A program made the position numbers and the translations under genes. Below, piece after piece: positions 1 to 9,140 of a stretch of 64,000 bases of DNA. The notes below the pieces were generated by a model. It was not told the origin of the DNA, did no database searches, and saw nothing but the letters and a program-made list of their open reading frames with translations. Origin of the DNA: Nitrosopumilus sp. Nsub (GTDB lineage: Archaea > Thermoproteota > Nitrososphaeria > Nitrososphaerales > Nitrosopumilaceae); contig NZ_LQMW01000009.1 in the NCBI RefSeq assembly GCF_001541925.1, positions 22,591-86,590 of the forward strand. The letters are read 5' to 3'. Position 1 is the stretch's first letter; every line of letters starts with the position of its first letter.

Positions 1-620
1 TCAGATTTTATTTTCTTTAGAACACCTGTTGCCAATTCAACGCCACCCATTTGAGCAAGACCTCCAATGAAAAATACGGGTTTTGTTAAATTTAATGAAG
101 AATAGTCAAATTGAGTTGCATCAAAGCAGTAAGGATTAAAATCAATATTTTCAGTTAAAGATTTTTGAATATCAGTTAATTGATCATCAAGTTCAATACT
201 GAAAGATTCAACACCCAATACTTTACCACAATATGCAATACGTCCATCACCAGAACCAATATCAATTATTTGAGAACAACCATTTTCTTTTGCAAATAAT
301 GTCATAATATATCCAGACATAATCCAAGTAGGAGAAAAAGGAGCACGACTTGAATCGTGTTGAATACTGTTTAACCAATATTTGTTAATATCACCTTCAT
401 ATACAATACAAGGTATGTCACCAAGTGTTTTTTCAAATGAGTTATAGTAAATAGGATTTTTTTCTGCAAAATTATGTAATAATTTTAGTTCACTTTCATT
501 AATGGGGAATAAATCAGAACTTGAAAGTGGGAGAAATTCTTGAATTTGGCTAGAACCATCATATTCAGAAGCAAATTCTTTTTTTAAATTAATTAAATTT
601 TCAGCAAGTTTTTCAATCAT
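1..620 (-). CDS. SAM-dependent methyltransferase-like protein (3' end outside window)
   Basis: The reading frame is open from the ATG at 620 to the window edge, giving 206 residues; the C-terminus lies outside. Residues 118-127 contain the glycine-rich Rossmann motif IDIGSGDGR, typical of motif I of class I S-adenosylmethionine methyltransferases, followed at about 143 by an acidic residue (SIELDD) where the ribose of SAM is usually bound. The N-terminal 100 residues match no family I recognise. The start overlaps the stop of the upstream same-strand gene by 8 bp, suggesting translational coupling. The substrate cannot be told from sequence; a non-methylating SAM-fold protein is possible. Confidence 0.7.
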   Translation of the reverse strand, partial: MIEKLAENLINLKKEFASEYDGSSQIQEFLPLSSSDLFPINESELKLLHNFAEKNPIYYNSFEKTLGDIPCIVYEGDINKYWLNSIQHDSSRAPFSPTWIMSGYIMTLFAKENGCSQIIDIGSGDGRIAYCGKVLGVESFSIELDDQLTDIQKSLTENIDFNPYCFDATQFDYSSLNLTKPVFFIGGLAQMGGVELATGVLKKIKS

Positions 621-1047
621 CAGATAAACCTGCATCATATTGTTTTACAAATTCTTTTGTACTCATAATTTCACGTAGTTTTTCATATAATTTAGCCTCA
701 TTTTCAATAGTTTGTTTTGATTTTTGTTCAGAATTTAGGGATTGTAAATTCTCAGTAATTTCAGAAATAGAGTTTGTAATATTTGTCATTATTTTAGGAT
801 GAATAACAGAATTAAATTTTTTAGAAATAAAATGTTCAGCATTAGAAATTTTTTCAAGAGAGTTTGAATCAGAATTATCAATTTGTTGTTTCATTACCTC
901 AATCATTGAGGTAACACTTGTAATTTGATAATAAATGGAAATAATTTGATTCACAGATAATTGATCTTCAAGATTTACTTCATTAACCAAATTTTCTAAT
1001 TTTCCAAATTCCGTATTAAATAATTCAATTAGATCATTTGAGGACAT
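613..1047 (-). CDS. hypothetical helical protein coupled to a methyltransferase gene
   Basis: This 144-residue protein is rich in Glu, Asn, Ser and Lys and predicted almost entirely helical, with heptad-like spacing of Leu and Ile along residues 5-60 and 90-125. It has no cysteines, membrane segment or signal peptide and no family I recognise. Its stop overlaps the start of the methyltransferase-like gene downstream by 8 bp, so the two are probably co-translated and may form a complex. The coding call rests on the uninterrupted frame, neighbour-like codon use and tight packing. Confidence 0.7.
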   Translation of the reverse strand: MSSNDLIELFNTEFGKLENLVNEVNLEDQLSVNQIISIYYQITSVTSMIEVMKQQIDNSDSNSLEKISNAEHFISKKFNSVIHPKIMTNITNSISEITENLQSLNSEQKSKQTIENEAKLYEKLREIMSTKEFVKQYDAGLSDD

Positions 1048-1094
1048 TACGGAAAAATTATTTTAAATTTTTAAAAATGTTGGTATTTGAAAAA

Positions 1095-1808
1095 TTAATC
1101 TTCTTTTTCTGCTTTGTTAACGTAAATGTAAGTCATCAAAGCACCACCAATTATACCACCAATTATTGGACCGACCCAATAAATCCATTGAACCTCCCAT
1201 AATCCAGCATCACCAGAAATTAATGCAGGTGAAAAAGATCTTGCAGGGTTCATAGATGCACCAGTTAAAGGTACACCGATTAAGTGTAGTAAGAAAACCA
1301 TTCCACCAATTGCTGCACCATAAACACTCTTGGGTGCTTTTTTATGAACAGCAGTCATAAAGATTACAACTACTAAGAAGAAAGTGAAAATGGCCTCTAA
1401 AACAACAGCAGAGACTAGACTGCCATTAATTATTTCACTTGGTCCACCATGAGCACCCCAAAGTACTTGTTTTCCAATTTCTGGAAATATTACTGCAAGT
1501 GTGGCAGTTGCAATTACTGCACCAATTATTTGAAATAGAATATATCCAATTCCATCTTGAATTCCAATTTTTTTGGTAATCATCATAGGAATAGTTACAG
1601 CTGGATTAATGTGAGCGCCTGAAACATGGCCAAATGCATATACCATCAATGCAATTGCACCACCGTGACCTAACGAAATGAAAATTATTGCTTCTGTGGA
1701 TAAACCATCACCATACCATGCTGCAGCCAATATTACAGATAACGGACCAAAGAATACTAGTCCAAATGTTGCAATTGCTTCAGCAAGCCATGCTCTAGGA
1801 TTAACCAT
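1095..1808 (-). CDS. MIP-family aquaporin/glycerol-type channel
   Basis: An integral membrane channel of the major intrinsic protein family for water or small neutral solutes. Both half-helix signatures are present: HINPAV (NPA at residues 68-70) and SMNPARSF in the second half, with about six hydrophobic helices in 237 residues, the normal family length. An in-frame ATG lies 32 codons further upstream (1904), but a TATA element at 1831-1840 sits 27 nt from the ATG at 1808, so 1808 is chosen as a leaderless start. Substrate (water, ammonia, glycerol, urea) is unresolved. It has no functional neighbours, unlike the second MIP gene near 60.5 kb, which is linked to arsC. Confidence 0.9.
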   Translation of the reverse strand: MVNPRAWLAEAIATFGLVFFGPLSVILAAAWYGDGLSTEAIIFISLGHGGAIALMVYAFGHVSGAHINPAVTIPMMITKKIGIQDGIGYILFQIIGAVIATATLAVIFPEIGKQVLWGAHGGPSEIINGSLVSAVVLEAIFTFFLVVVIFMTAVHKKAPKSVYGAAIGGMVFLLHLIGVPLTGASMNPARSFSPALISGDAGLWEVQWIYWVGPIIGGIIGGALMTYIYVNKAEKED

Positions 1809-1830
1809 CAAGCAATCCCCAAAAGATTTC

Positions 1831-1840
1831 AATATAAAAG
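1831..1840 (-). promoter_or_regulatory. TATA element of the aquaporin gene
   Basis: Read on the minus strand the element is CTTTTATATT, centred about 27 nt before the ATG at 1808. This is the usual distance from archaeal TATA box to transcription start, so the mRNA is probably leaderless. It decides the start codon choice for this gene. Confidence 0.6.
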
Positions 1841-1928
1841 ATGTGGTTAACATTGAATTATGAAATAAAGGTAGGAGTATGATGAAAATTAAATACTGTA
1901 TCAATATGAAAATTATTGGGATGCATAC

Positions 1929-2387
1929 ATGATCGAGGTTGGGGATTCAGTTCCAAAATTCAGTTTAAATAATTCAGAAGGAGAGAAAATAAAATCAACA
2001 GATTTCAAAGGTAAAAAACACATCATTTACTTTTATCCAAAAGATTTCACCCCAGGATGCTCAACTCAAGCAGATGAATTTTCAACAGAATATAAAAAAT
2101 TTCAAAAACAAGAAATAGAAATAATTGGCATCAGTCCAGATGACGTAGAATCTCACAAAAAATTCTGTTCTAAAATGGGAATCAAATATGTATTATTATC
2201 AGATTCAGAAAAAGAAGTTTCAAAACTATTTGGTGTCTGGGGGATGAAAAAATTCATGGGACGAGAATACATGGGAGTTACTAGAAGTTCATTTTTAGTA
2301 AATGAAAAAGGAAAAATTTTCAAGACGTATCCAAAGGTCAAACCTAAAGGACATGCATTACAAGTTTTAAAAGATTTTACAGAATAA
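1929..2387 (+). CDS. peroxiredoxin, PrxQ/BCP type
   Basis: A thiol peroxidase reducing hydrogen peroxide or organic peroxides, cytosolic, 152 residues. The peroxidatic cysteine is Cys44 in DFTPGCS. The resolving Cys found five residues later in E. coli BCP is replaced by Asp49. A second Cys at position 80 (HKKFCSKMG) lies 36 residues after the first, the spacing used by PrxQ enzymes that resolve through helix alpha-3, so a two-Cys mechanism is still likely. The gene is monocistronic, between the divergent aquaporin gene and a convergent repeat protein. Confidence 0.92.
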   Translation: MIEVGDSVPKFSLNNSEGEKIKSTDFKGKKHIIYFYPKDFTPGCSTQADEFSTEYKKFQKQEIEIIGISPDDVESHKKFCSKMGIKYVLLSDSEKEVSKLFGVWGMKKFMGREYMGVTRSSFLVNEKGKIFKTYPKVKPKGHALQVLKDFTE

Positions 2388-2401
2388 AAATAAAGAAAAG
2401 G

Positions 2402-3352
2402 TTAGAAACCTTTTGGTAGTGTTCCCCTTGAAGGTTTAGCAGGTTCTGTTTCAGCCTTTGCTTCAAATCCTTTTGGTAATGCACCACCTTTCTTATTAGC
2501 TGCTACTTTTGCTGCGGCTTCTGCTGCTGTTTTTTCTGCTGCAGCTTTTGCATCATCAATTTTTTGTTGTTCCAATCTTTTCAGATAATCAGCTTCATAA
2601 TCTGCCAATTTTTCGGATTTAGATTTCCCATCATCAACATAAGTTGTTTGTTCTGTTTGTTGAGTAGTTTGGGTTTGTTCCATTCCTTTTGGTAGTGTAC
2701 CTTTTTTAGGCTTTGGTGGTTCTGATGTTGGTGCTTGTTTTGCTTTTGCATCAACGCCATCAACAGTCATAGCGACACCACTGAAACTTCCAAATGTTTT
2801 ATCTGCTGGATGATATGCCATTCTAGCTCTTGTTGCAAAGTATTGATTAGATACTGCGGTATAACCAGTTACTGTTGCTTTTTGATCATTCCAGTTTTTA
2901 GTTGGTACCTTTCCTACAGGAGCTGTTCTTCTAACAAAGTATCTGTTAGGTGCAGGCGAATATCCAGTAACTTTTGCTCTGTACTGATGGAAATCAGATG
3001 TTGCAGCAGTCATGTATGCATTTTCTAATGCATCTTGAACAGTTGTTGGTAGTTGCGATGTTGTCTCAGCTGGTTTTGTCTCTGCAGGTGTCTCAAATCC
3101 TTTAGGTAGTGTACCTTTTGGTTTGGTTGTTGCTGCAGGTCTCTCAGCTGGTTTTGGAGTTTCTTTTGGTTTTGCTTCAGAACCTTTTGGAAGTGTAGGT
3201 TTTGGCTTTGCTGTCTCAGCTGGTTTTGTCTCTGCAGGTTTAGTTTCTGCTGGTTTGGTGGTTAGCTGATCAGATAATTTTGATAATTTTGCCTCTAATT
3301 CTGCAATCTTGTCTTCAAGATCTTTTTTTGTTTGCTTTTTAGCAGCTGCCAT
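2402..3352 (-). CDS. low-complexity protein with five LPKG motifs
   Basis: 316 residues of unknown function. Residues 1-30 form a Lys/Glu/Leu coiled coil. Residues 32-100 are Pro/Ala/Glu/Thr/Lys rich, including tandem KPAET units. Residues 121-180 hold two related segments, each with VTGY...YF..R, that look like a small duplicated fold. The tail is helical and Ala/Lys rich. The motif (T/A)LPKG, usually followed by F or M, occurs at 53-57, 81-85, 219-223, 291-295 and 311-315, and the protein ends in TLPKGF. No signal peptide or membrane segment is seen. The repeated short motif spaced by flexible linkers suggests a scaffold with several copies of one docking site; that is inference. Confidence 0.75.
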   Translation of the reverse strand: MAAAKKQTKKDLEDKIAELEAKLSKLSDQLTTKPAETKPAETKPAETAKPKPTLPKGSEAKPKETPKPAERPAATTKPKGTLPKGFETPAETKPAETTSQLPTTVQDALENAYMTAATSDFHQYRAKVTGYSPAPNRYFVRRTAPVGKVPTKNWNDQKATVTGYTAVSNQYFATRARMAYHPADKTFGSFSGVAMTVDGVDAKAKQAPTSEPPKPKKGTLPKGMEQTQTTQQTEQTTYVDDGKSKSEKLADYEADYLKRLEQQKIDDAKAAAEKTAAEAAAKVAANKKGGALPKGFEAKAETEPAKPSRGTLPKGF

Positions 3353-3448
3353 TAATTTGCATGCACAATTCGGGGTTTATGTACATTTGGTTTGATCTAG
3401 TTGTAAAAGTATGATCAATTTTATATGTCCAATCAGACAATCTCTGTC

Positions 3449-3823
3449 ATGGATGATTTTGAGAAAGAATTTCCAGATTTTGATTGGAAAAATACACCTG
3501 CATATAAACATCCAGGAGGCAGAAATTGTCCATGCCCAAAACATGAGTACATTAGAGAACAAATCAATTTTACAAAACAAGTCAATGAGAAAGGAAAAGA
3601 ACCTGCTAAAGTCACGCTAAAATTCTGCCCAGATCATTACAGAGTATACTTAGATGAAGTAATTCCAGCAATGCCATTAAAGTATAGAATTTTAACAAAA
3701 ATTGCATTAAAATTAGGTGCAATCAAAATTGAGCAATTAAAATACATGGAATCAGAATTATGTTTTTACTGTAAATTTGGTTCTGGCGGTCATGATAAAA
3801 AAACAGAATTACCACCAATGTAG
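3449..3823 (+). CDS. hypothetical cysteine/histidine-rich protein
   Basis: A 124-residue protein with three Cys/His clusters: CPCPKH near residue 28, CPDHY near 62 and CFYCKFGSGGH near the C-terminus. These could bind zinc or an Fe-S cluster; I do not recognise the family. An upstream in-frame ATG at 3425 exists, but TTTATATG at about 3419-3426 sits 27 nt before the ATG at 3449 and fits a leaderless start there. It precedes the UbiD-like gene on the same strand with its own promoter. Confidence 0.7.
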   Translation: MDDFEKEFPDFDWKNTPAYKHPGGRNCPCPKHEYIREQINFTKQVNEKGKEPAKVTLKFCPDHYRVYLDEVIPAMPLKYRILTKIALKLGAIKIEQLKYMESELCFYCKFGSGGHDKKTELPPM

Positions 3824-3883
3824 ATAGTAACAAAGTGAGAAAAATCCAGTTAAGCTTATACCTGATCTAAAAAGAGTTTGAGT

Positions 3884-5326
3884 GTGCCAATACAAGATAC
3901 TCAAGAATTTATCAATGAACTTGAAAAACATGGAGAGTTAAAAAGAGTAGAAACTGAAGTTGACCCAGATTTAGAAATTGCAGAAATTTTAAGAAGAGAG
4001 ATGTATTCCAACGGACCTGCAATTCTTTTTGAAAATGTAAAGGGTCACAGTATGCCAGTTTTAGGAAATGCATTTGGATCAATGAAAAGACTTGAGATAG
4101 GACTTGAAATGACAGACTTTACCGAAATTGGTCACAGAATTACAGATATGACAAAAATGGATATGCCATCAGGTTTTCTAAATAAAATAAAAAAACTTCC
4201 AGAACTTTCAAAAATGACAGCTTCTTTTCCAAAACCAGAATCTAGCGGGTTAGTTACAGAAGTTACATCAACAGATGCATCATTTGATGATTTACCAATT
4301 ATCAAATCATGGCCAAATGATGCAGGACGATTTATCACATTAGGATTAATTGCAACAAAACATCCAGAAACAGGAGTTAGAAATCTAGGAGTTTACAGAA
4401 TGCAAATAATAGATAAAACACATGCATCAATGCATTGGCAAAAACACAAGAGAGGTGCAAATCACGGAGAGATTTCAAAAGATAAAGGAGAAAAAATTCC
4501 AACAGCAATAATTTTTGGAGGTGAGCCTGCAACAGTATTTTCATCAATTGCACCAGTGCCAGAAGGATTAGACAAATATCTATTTGCAGGGATTACAAGA
4601 AAGGAAGGAATCAAAACAGTGAAATGTAAAACAATCGATTTGGATGTTCCAGCAAATGCAGAAATTGTTTTAGAAGGATATGTAGACCCTGCAGATATTA
4701 GAGATGAAGGTCCATTTGGAGACCATACAGGGTATTATACACCAGTTGAACCATATCCAACATTTACTCTAACAGGAATTATGAGAAGAAAAAATCCAGT
4801 GTATTTGACAACAGTTGTCGGTAAACCAATTTTAGAAGATGCATACATTGGAAAAGTGATTGAACGCTCATTCTTACCATTGATTCAAATGTTTCATCCA
4901 GAAGTAGTAGACTTTAGCATGCCAGCTGCAGGATGGTTCCAAGGTTTTGCAGTAATTTCAATCAAAAAAAGATATCCAGGTCAAGCAAAAAAAGTAATGA
5001 TGGGGTTATGGGGAACAGGACAACTTACACTAACCAAAATGTTCGTGGTAGTAGACGAAGATATCAATGTGCATGATATGAATGATGTAATTTGGGCAAT
5101 TACCACAAGAGCAGATGCAGCAAGAGATACAACAATAATCAACAATACACCAACAGATACTTTAGATCCAGCATCACCATTAGTCAATCTAGGATCTAAA
5201 ATTGGAATTGATGCGACTCAAAAAACAAAAGAAGAAGGATACATGAGAGAGATTCAACAACAGGTAAAAGTTGATGAGGAAACAAAAAAGTTAGTAGATT
5301 CTAAATGGTCTGATTATGGACTATAA
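3884..5326 (+). CDS. UbiD-family decarboxylase, probably menaquinone pathway (MqnL-like)
   Basis: A member of the prenylated-FMN-dependent UbiD decarboxylases, about 480 residues, normal length. The conserved segment GPFGDHTGYYTP is present, as are the N-terminal EINELEKHGEL-type start and Asp/Glu-rich core. The next gene, convergent and overlapping by 6 bp, is mqnC of the futalosine menaquinone route, in which a UbiD homologue (MqnL) decarboxylates a late intermediate. That role is therefore inferred; 4-hydroxy-3-polyprenylbenzoate or another aromatic acid is possible. A TTG lies at 3878, but the TATA-like stretch at 3854-3861 fits a leaderless GTG at 3884. No UbiX gene is seen in the window. 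Confidence 0.88.
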   Translation: MPIQDTQEFINELEKHGELKRVETEVDPDLEIAEILRREMYSNGPAILFENVKGHSMPVLGNAFGSMKRLEIGLEMTDFTEIGHRITDMTKMDMPSGFLNKIKKLPELSKMTASFPKPESSGLVTEVTSTDASFDDLPIIKSWPNDAGRFITLGLIATKHPETGVRNLGVYRMQIIDKTHASMHWQKHKRGANHGEISKDKGEKIPTAIIFGGEPATVFSSIAPVPEGLDKYLFAGITRKEGIKTVKCKTIDLDVPANAEIVLEGYVDPADIRDEGPFGDHTGYYTPVEPYPTFTLTGIMRRKNPVYLTTVVGKPILEDAYIGKVIERSFLPLIQMFHPEVVDFSMPAAGWFQGFAVISIKKRYPGQAKKVMMGLWGTGQLTLTKMFVVVDEDINVHDMNDVIWAITTRADAARDTTIINNTPTDTLDPASPLVNLGSKIGIDATQKTKEEGYMREIQQQVKVDEETKKLVDSKWSDYGL

Positions 5327-6439
5327 TGTACGAATAGGATTATAGAAATTATCTCGCTCTTCTACATGATAACCAATTTGATGAATTGCATCTACAATTA
5401 TTTTATCAGTTAATTCAGTTGATCGTGCACCAGTACATGAAACAACTTCCTCTCCAATCAAGGTTCCACCAAAATCATCAGCACCGTATTGTAGTGCGAG
5501 TTGAGCCATTCCAATTCCGTTTGTTAGCCATGAGGATTGAATGTGAGGAATTAATCCATCAAACACCAAACGAGAAATTGCAATCATTTTCAAGAGTTGA
5601 ATTCCACCTGTTCCATATTCAACAATTCCCTCATCCTGCATCAAAGTGTTATTTGGTTCAAAATTCCAAGGAATGAAAGCCATAAAACCATTAGTCTTTT
5701 CTTGTAGTTTAACAATTTTAGAAAAGTGTTCAACAATATCATTATTGTTTTCAACATGTCCATACATCATTGTAGCAGAACCAGGAATTCCTACAGAATG
5801 AGATTCATCCATTATTCTAATCCAAGTATCACTAGAAATTTTCTTTGGGCTAATAATTTCCTTAACAGAATCAGTCAAAATTTCAGCTCCAGCTCCAGGA
5901 ATGGATTGTAAACCTGCTTCTTTTAATCTGGACAAAATTTCTTTGGTAGATGATTTTTCAACTTTGGCAATCATATCAATTTCAGATGTAGATAATCCAT
6001 GAACACCTACATTTGGAAATTTTTCGCGAATCATTTTAAATGCGTCTTCATAATATTCAATTTTCAAACTTGGATTATGTCCACCTTGAATCAAAACTTG
6101 ACGAATTTTAAACATGTCATATGATGTTTTAACACGAGTTTCAATATCATCAAGAGATAAAGTGTAAGAATCTTCAGCACCAGGAGATCTATAAAATGCA
6201 CAAAATTTACAATCTGTTATACAGACATTAGTATAATTCAAAATTATATTATTTACAAAAGATGCCTTATTACCAAATTGTTTCTTTGATAGATAGCCAG
6301 AGACTAATCCCATCAAATGAACATCGTCAGATTCTAACAATCTCAAAATATCTTCAGATTTAGGCCTATTTCCTTTAAGAGAATTTTCTAAAATATCTTT
6401 GATATCACTTTTTTGTATCTGTTCAGTTGTCTGACTCAA
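5321..6439 (-). CDS. mqnC: cyclic dehypoxanthinyl futalosine synthase (radical SAM)
   Basis: A radical SAM enzyme of futalosine-dependent menaquinone synthesis that cyclises dehypoxanthinyl futalosine. The 4Fe-4S motif CX3CX2C is Cys73, Cys77 and Cys80 (NVCITDCKFCAFYR). Other MqnC hallmarks are VLIQGGHNP, IPGAGAEIL, ATMMYGHVE and the C-terminal ADDFGGTLIGEEVV block. The length, 372 residues, is normal. CofH and MqnE are the nearest paralogues, but the IPGAGAEIL and SSWLTNGI segments fit MqnC better. It converges with the UbiD-like gene and overlaps its stop; mqnA, B, D and E are not in the window. Confidence 0.88.
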   Translation of the reverse strand: MSQTTEQIQKSDIKDILENSLKGNRPKSEDILRLLESDDVHLMGLVSGYLSKKQFGNKASFVNNIILNYTNVCITDCKFCAFYRSPGAEDSYTLSLDDIETRVKTSYDMFKIRQVLIQGGHNPSLKIEYYEDAFKMIREKFPNVGVHGLSTSEIDMIAKVEKSSTKEILSRLKEAGLQSIPGAGAEILTDSVKEIISPKKISSDTWIRIMDESHSVGIPGSATMMYGHVENNNDIVEHFSKIVKLQEKTNGFMAFIPWNFEPNNTLMQDEGIVEYGTGGIQLLKMIAISRLVFDGLIPHIQSSWLTNGIGMAQLALQYGADDFGGTLIGEEVVSCTGARSTELTDKIIVDAIHQIGYHVEERDNFYNPIRTL

Positions 6440-6584
6440 TTATCATTAATCCTTAAAAATTTCTATTTATTCCTTGATAGAATAAAGGATGGAAATTGAG
6501 GTAAAATTCACAGAGAATTCAAAATATTTTTGAGCATACAGATACACATTATTTTTAAGTAGGGCTGAAAGAACAAAACAACAC

Positions 6585-7367
6585 ATGGTATCAGCAAATG
6601 AAATTAGATTAAGTAGAATTATGAGAAAAGGAAGAATGTTATGCATTCCCATGGATCATGGTATTTCAAATGGACCTATCGAAGGACTTGAAAATCCAGC
6701 AGATACAATTTACAAATGTGAAGGACACGGATTAACTAGTGTCATCATTAACAAAGGAATTCTCAAATCATTACCAAAACCACCAAAAATTGGAACTTTA
6801 GTTCATTTTTCAAGCAGTACAGCATTATCATTATCACCAAATCGAAAAATGCTTACAGGTACAGTAAAGGAAGCTGTAGCATTAGGTGCAGATGGAGTTT
6901 CACTACATATCAATATTGGAGGAAAAGAAGAACCAGAAATGTTAGAACAACTTGGATTAACAGCAGACCAATGTCATAGATGGGGAATGCCACTTTTAGC
7001 AATGATGTATCCCAGAGGAGAAAATGTTCCTAATCCACATGATCCAGAAATTGTAGGACATGTTGCAAGAATCGGTGCAGAATGTGGAGCAGATATTGTA
7101 AAAACATTGTACACCGGAGATGTAGATTCATTTTCAAAAATTGTAAAAAGCACACCAGTTCCAATAGTTATTGCCGGAGGACCAAAAGCTAAAACAGATT
7201 TAGACATACTTCAGATGACGGAAGATGCAATTACTGCAGGAGCTAAAGGAGTCACATATGGAAGAAATATTTTTGCACATAAAAAACCAGAAAAAATGGT
7301 TCAAGCATTGTCAGAAATAATTTTCAAAAAAGGAACTGCAAAGGAAGCAATGAAGAAAATTGAGTAA
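6585..7367 (+). CDS. 2-amino-3,7-dideoxy-D-threo-hept-6-ulosonate (ADH) synthase
   Basis: First step of the archaeal shikimate route that bypasses DAHP: a class I aldolase of the DhnA/FBA family, here 260 residues. The N-terminal CIPMDHGISNGP segment, the central Lys-containing beta strands (DIVKTLYTG, near residue 180) and the GGPKAKTDLDIL block are characteristic. It is the first gene of the aro operon and overlaps the dehydroquinate synthase II gene by 8 bp, which supports ADH synthase over a glycolytic fructose-bisphosphate aldolase. Glycolytic activity cannot be excluded by sequence. Confidence 0.9.
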   Translation: MVSANEIRLSRIMRKGRMLCIPMDHGISNGPIEGLENPADTIYKCEGHGLTSVIINKGILKSLPKPPKIGTLVHFSSSTALSLSPNRKMLTGTVKEAVALGADGVSLHINIGGKEEPEMLEQLGLTADQCHRWGMPLLAMMYPRGENVPNPHDPEIVGHVARIGAECGADIVKTLYTGDVDSFSKIVKSTPVPIVIAGGPKAKTDLDILQMTEDAITAGAKGVTYGRNIFAHKKPEKMVQALSEIIFKKGTAKEAMKKIE

Positions 7368-8421
7368 AACAAGAGAATTAATAATTTTACCAAAAGTAAA
7401 TCAGGCACAACTTACAAAATTTTTACCTCAGTTAGAAGAAGAAGGAATTAAAACAGTTTTTCTAGATCCAAAAAAACTAGATAAGAAAAAAACAAAATTA
7501 AAAACAATATCAACATCAAATTCATCAAACTATGTTGTATTAGAAAAAGAAAATTCAACAAAACCAAAAGGCAAAAAAGTTGGAATTAAGTTTGAAGTAT
7601 TATCAAATGCAGATATTGACAACGTCTTATCAATTTCAAAAAAAGGATTAGATTTTGTCATCATAGAAGTAAAAGACTGGAAAATTATTCCGTTAGAAAA
7701 CATTATTGCAAAATTGCATAAAATACATACAAAGATTTTTGCAATTGCTAGAACACCTGAAGAGGTGAGAAAAATGTTTTCAATTTTAGAAGTAGGAGTA
7801 GATGGAGTAATTTTCAGTACGTCATCCATTAATGAAGTAAGAGAAGCAATGGTATACCTAGGTACTAGAAGTTTCGATATGAAACCAGCAAAAATTCTTG
7901 AAATTAAAGAAGTAGGTGACGGAGAAAGAGTTTGTGTAGATACCGCATCAATGTTACATAAAGGAGAAGGAATGTTAATTGGAAGTAGATCAAATTTCTT
8001 ATTTCTTGTACATAACGAATCAGTAGGATCATCATTTACATCACCACGACCATTTAGAGTAAATGCAGGTGCAGTCCATTGTTACACGTTATCTCCAGAC
8101 GGTACAACAAATTATTTATCAGAAGTAGAAACAGGTTCTGAAGTATTAATTCTAAATTCCAAAGGTAAAGCAAGAAGAGCTACAGTAGGAAGATCTAAGA
8201 TAGAAAGAAGACCAATGTTAATGATCAAAGCATCAGTAGGAAATGAAATCGGAGGAATTATTGCACAAGATGCAGAAACAATCAGATTCGTTAAACCTAA
8301 CGGCCAATTAGTTTCAGTAACACATCTCAAAAAAGGGGACATCGTAATGGCACATGCAAAACCTGCAACAGGCAGACATTTTGGAATGGAAGTTTCAGAT
8401 GAATACATATTAGAAAAATAA
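7360..8421 (+). CDS. 3-dehydroquinate synthase II (archaeal type)
   Basis: Converts ADH to 3-dehydroquinate by NAD-dependent oxidative deamination and cyclisation, the second step of the archaeal route. The 353-residue protein has family hallmarks such as GVDGVIFST, GEGMLIGS, FRVNAGAVHCYTL and the C-terminal KPATGRHFGM. It starts with TTG at 7360 inside the last codons of the ADH synthase gene, an 8-bp overlap implying coupling, and the next gene starts 1 nt after its stop. It is unrelated to bacterial AroB. Confidence 0.93.
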   Translation: MSKTRELIILPKVNQAQLTKFLPQLEEEGIKTVFLDPKKLDKKKTKLKTISTSNSSNYVVLEKENSTKPKGKKVGIKFEVLSNADIDNVLSISKKGLDFVIIEVKDWKIIPLENIIAKLHKIHTKIFAIARTPEEVRKMFSILEVGVDGVIFSTSSINEVREAMVYLGTRSFDMKPAKILEIKEVGDGERVCVDTASMLHKGEGMLIGSRSNFLFLVHNESVGSSFTSPRPFRVNAGAVHCYTLSPDGTTNYLSEVETGSEVLILNSKGKARRATVGRSKIERRPMLMIKASVGNEIGGIIAQDAETIRFVKPNGQLVSVTHLKKGDIVMAHAKPATGRHFGMEVSDEYILEK

Positions 8422-8422
8422 A

Positions 8423-9100
8423 ATGAAATACAAAACATGCATTTCAATTGCAGAGAATTCTCCAAATAAAATTAAAAATAAATTAAAAGAATCATTGAAA
8501 AAATCAGATTACGTTGAAGTAAGATTAGACTTTCTGAAAACAAAACAAATTCCTGAAACGCTAGAGATTATTAAAAAAGATTTGAAAAAAATTGTGTGTA
8601 CTTTAAGACCAAAAAATGAAGGCGGTAAATTTCCAGGTACTGAAAAAGAAAGAATTGCAATATTGAAATTAATTGCAGAGTATAACCCATTTTTATTAGA
8701 TGTGGAATTCAATACATTAAATAAAAATAAAGAATTATCAAAATATCTCAACAGTACTAAAACAAAATTATTAGTTTCTTGGCATGATTTTAAAAAAACT
8801 CCTAAGACAACAGAATTAAAAAGTAAAATAAAAAAAATGAGTAAATTTTCAAATAATGTTAAAATCGTAAGTACAGCAAAATCAATAGACGATGCAACCA
8901 GAATGCTAGAATTGTATAATAAAAAAGGGAAAAATAATTTAATTTCATTTGCGATGGGGGATGCAGGCAAAATTTCTAGAATTTTGTGCCTGTATTTGGG
9001 CAGCCCATACACATATGTCTCATTAGGAAAAGCAGTAGCACCAGGACAATTCAGCGTAGATGAAGTAAACAAAATAATCAATCTAAAAAGTAGTAAATAA
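8423..9100 (+). CDS. aroD: 3-dehydroquinate dehydratase, type I
   Basis: Schiff-base (type I) dehydratase converting 3-dehydroquinate to 3-dehydroshikimate; third gene and third step of the pathway. The 225-residue protein shows the type I pattern: VEVRLDFL at the N-terminus, LLDVEFNT, the catalytic His in SWHDFKKTP, the Schiff-base Lys in VKIVSTAKS, and FAMGDAGKISR followed by APGQFSVDE. It starts 1 nt after the upstream stop. Confidence 0.95.
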   Translation: MKYKTCISIAENSPNKIKNKLKESLKKSDYVEVRLDFLKTKQIPETLEIIKKDLKKIVCTLRPKNEGGKFPGTEKERIAILKLIAEYNPFLLDVEFNTLNKNKELSKYLNSTKTKLLVSWHDFKKTPKTTELKSKIKKMSKFSNNVKIVSTAKSIDDATRMLELYNKKGKNNLISFAMGDAGKISRILCLYLGSPYTYVSLGKAVAPGQFSVDEVNKIINLKSSK

Positions 9101-9140
9101 GAAATTGAGAGTTTAAATCAATCTATTTCTCAAAAAACGT

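Noticed and set aside
1809..1904. N-terminal signal peptide of the first aquaporin
   Set aside because: The extra 32 codons overlap the TATA element that fits a start at 1808, so they are probably not translated.
8509..9081. 190-codon antisense frame inside aroD
   Set aside because: Mirror of AT-rich coding; the sense frame carries clear type I dehydroquinase motifs.
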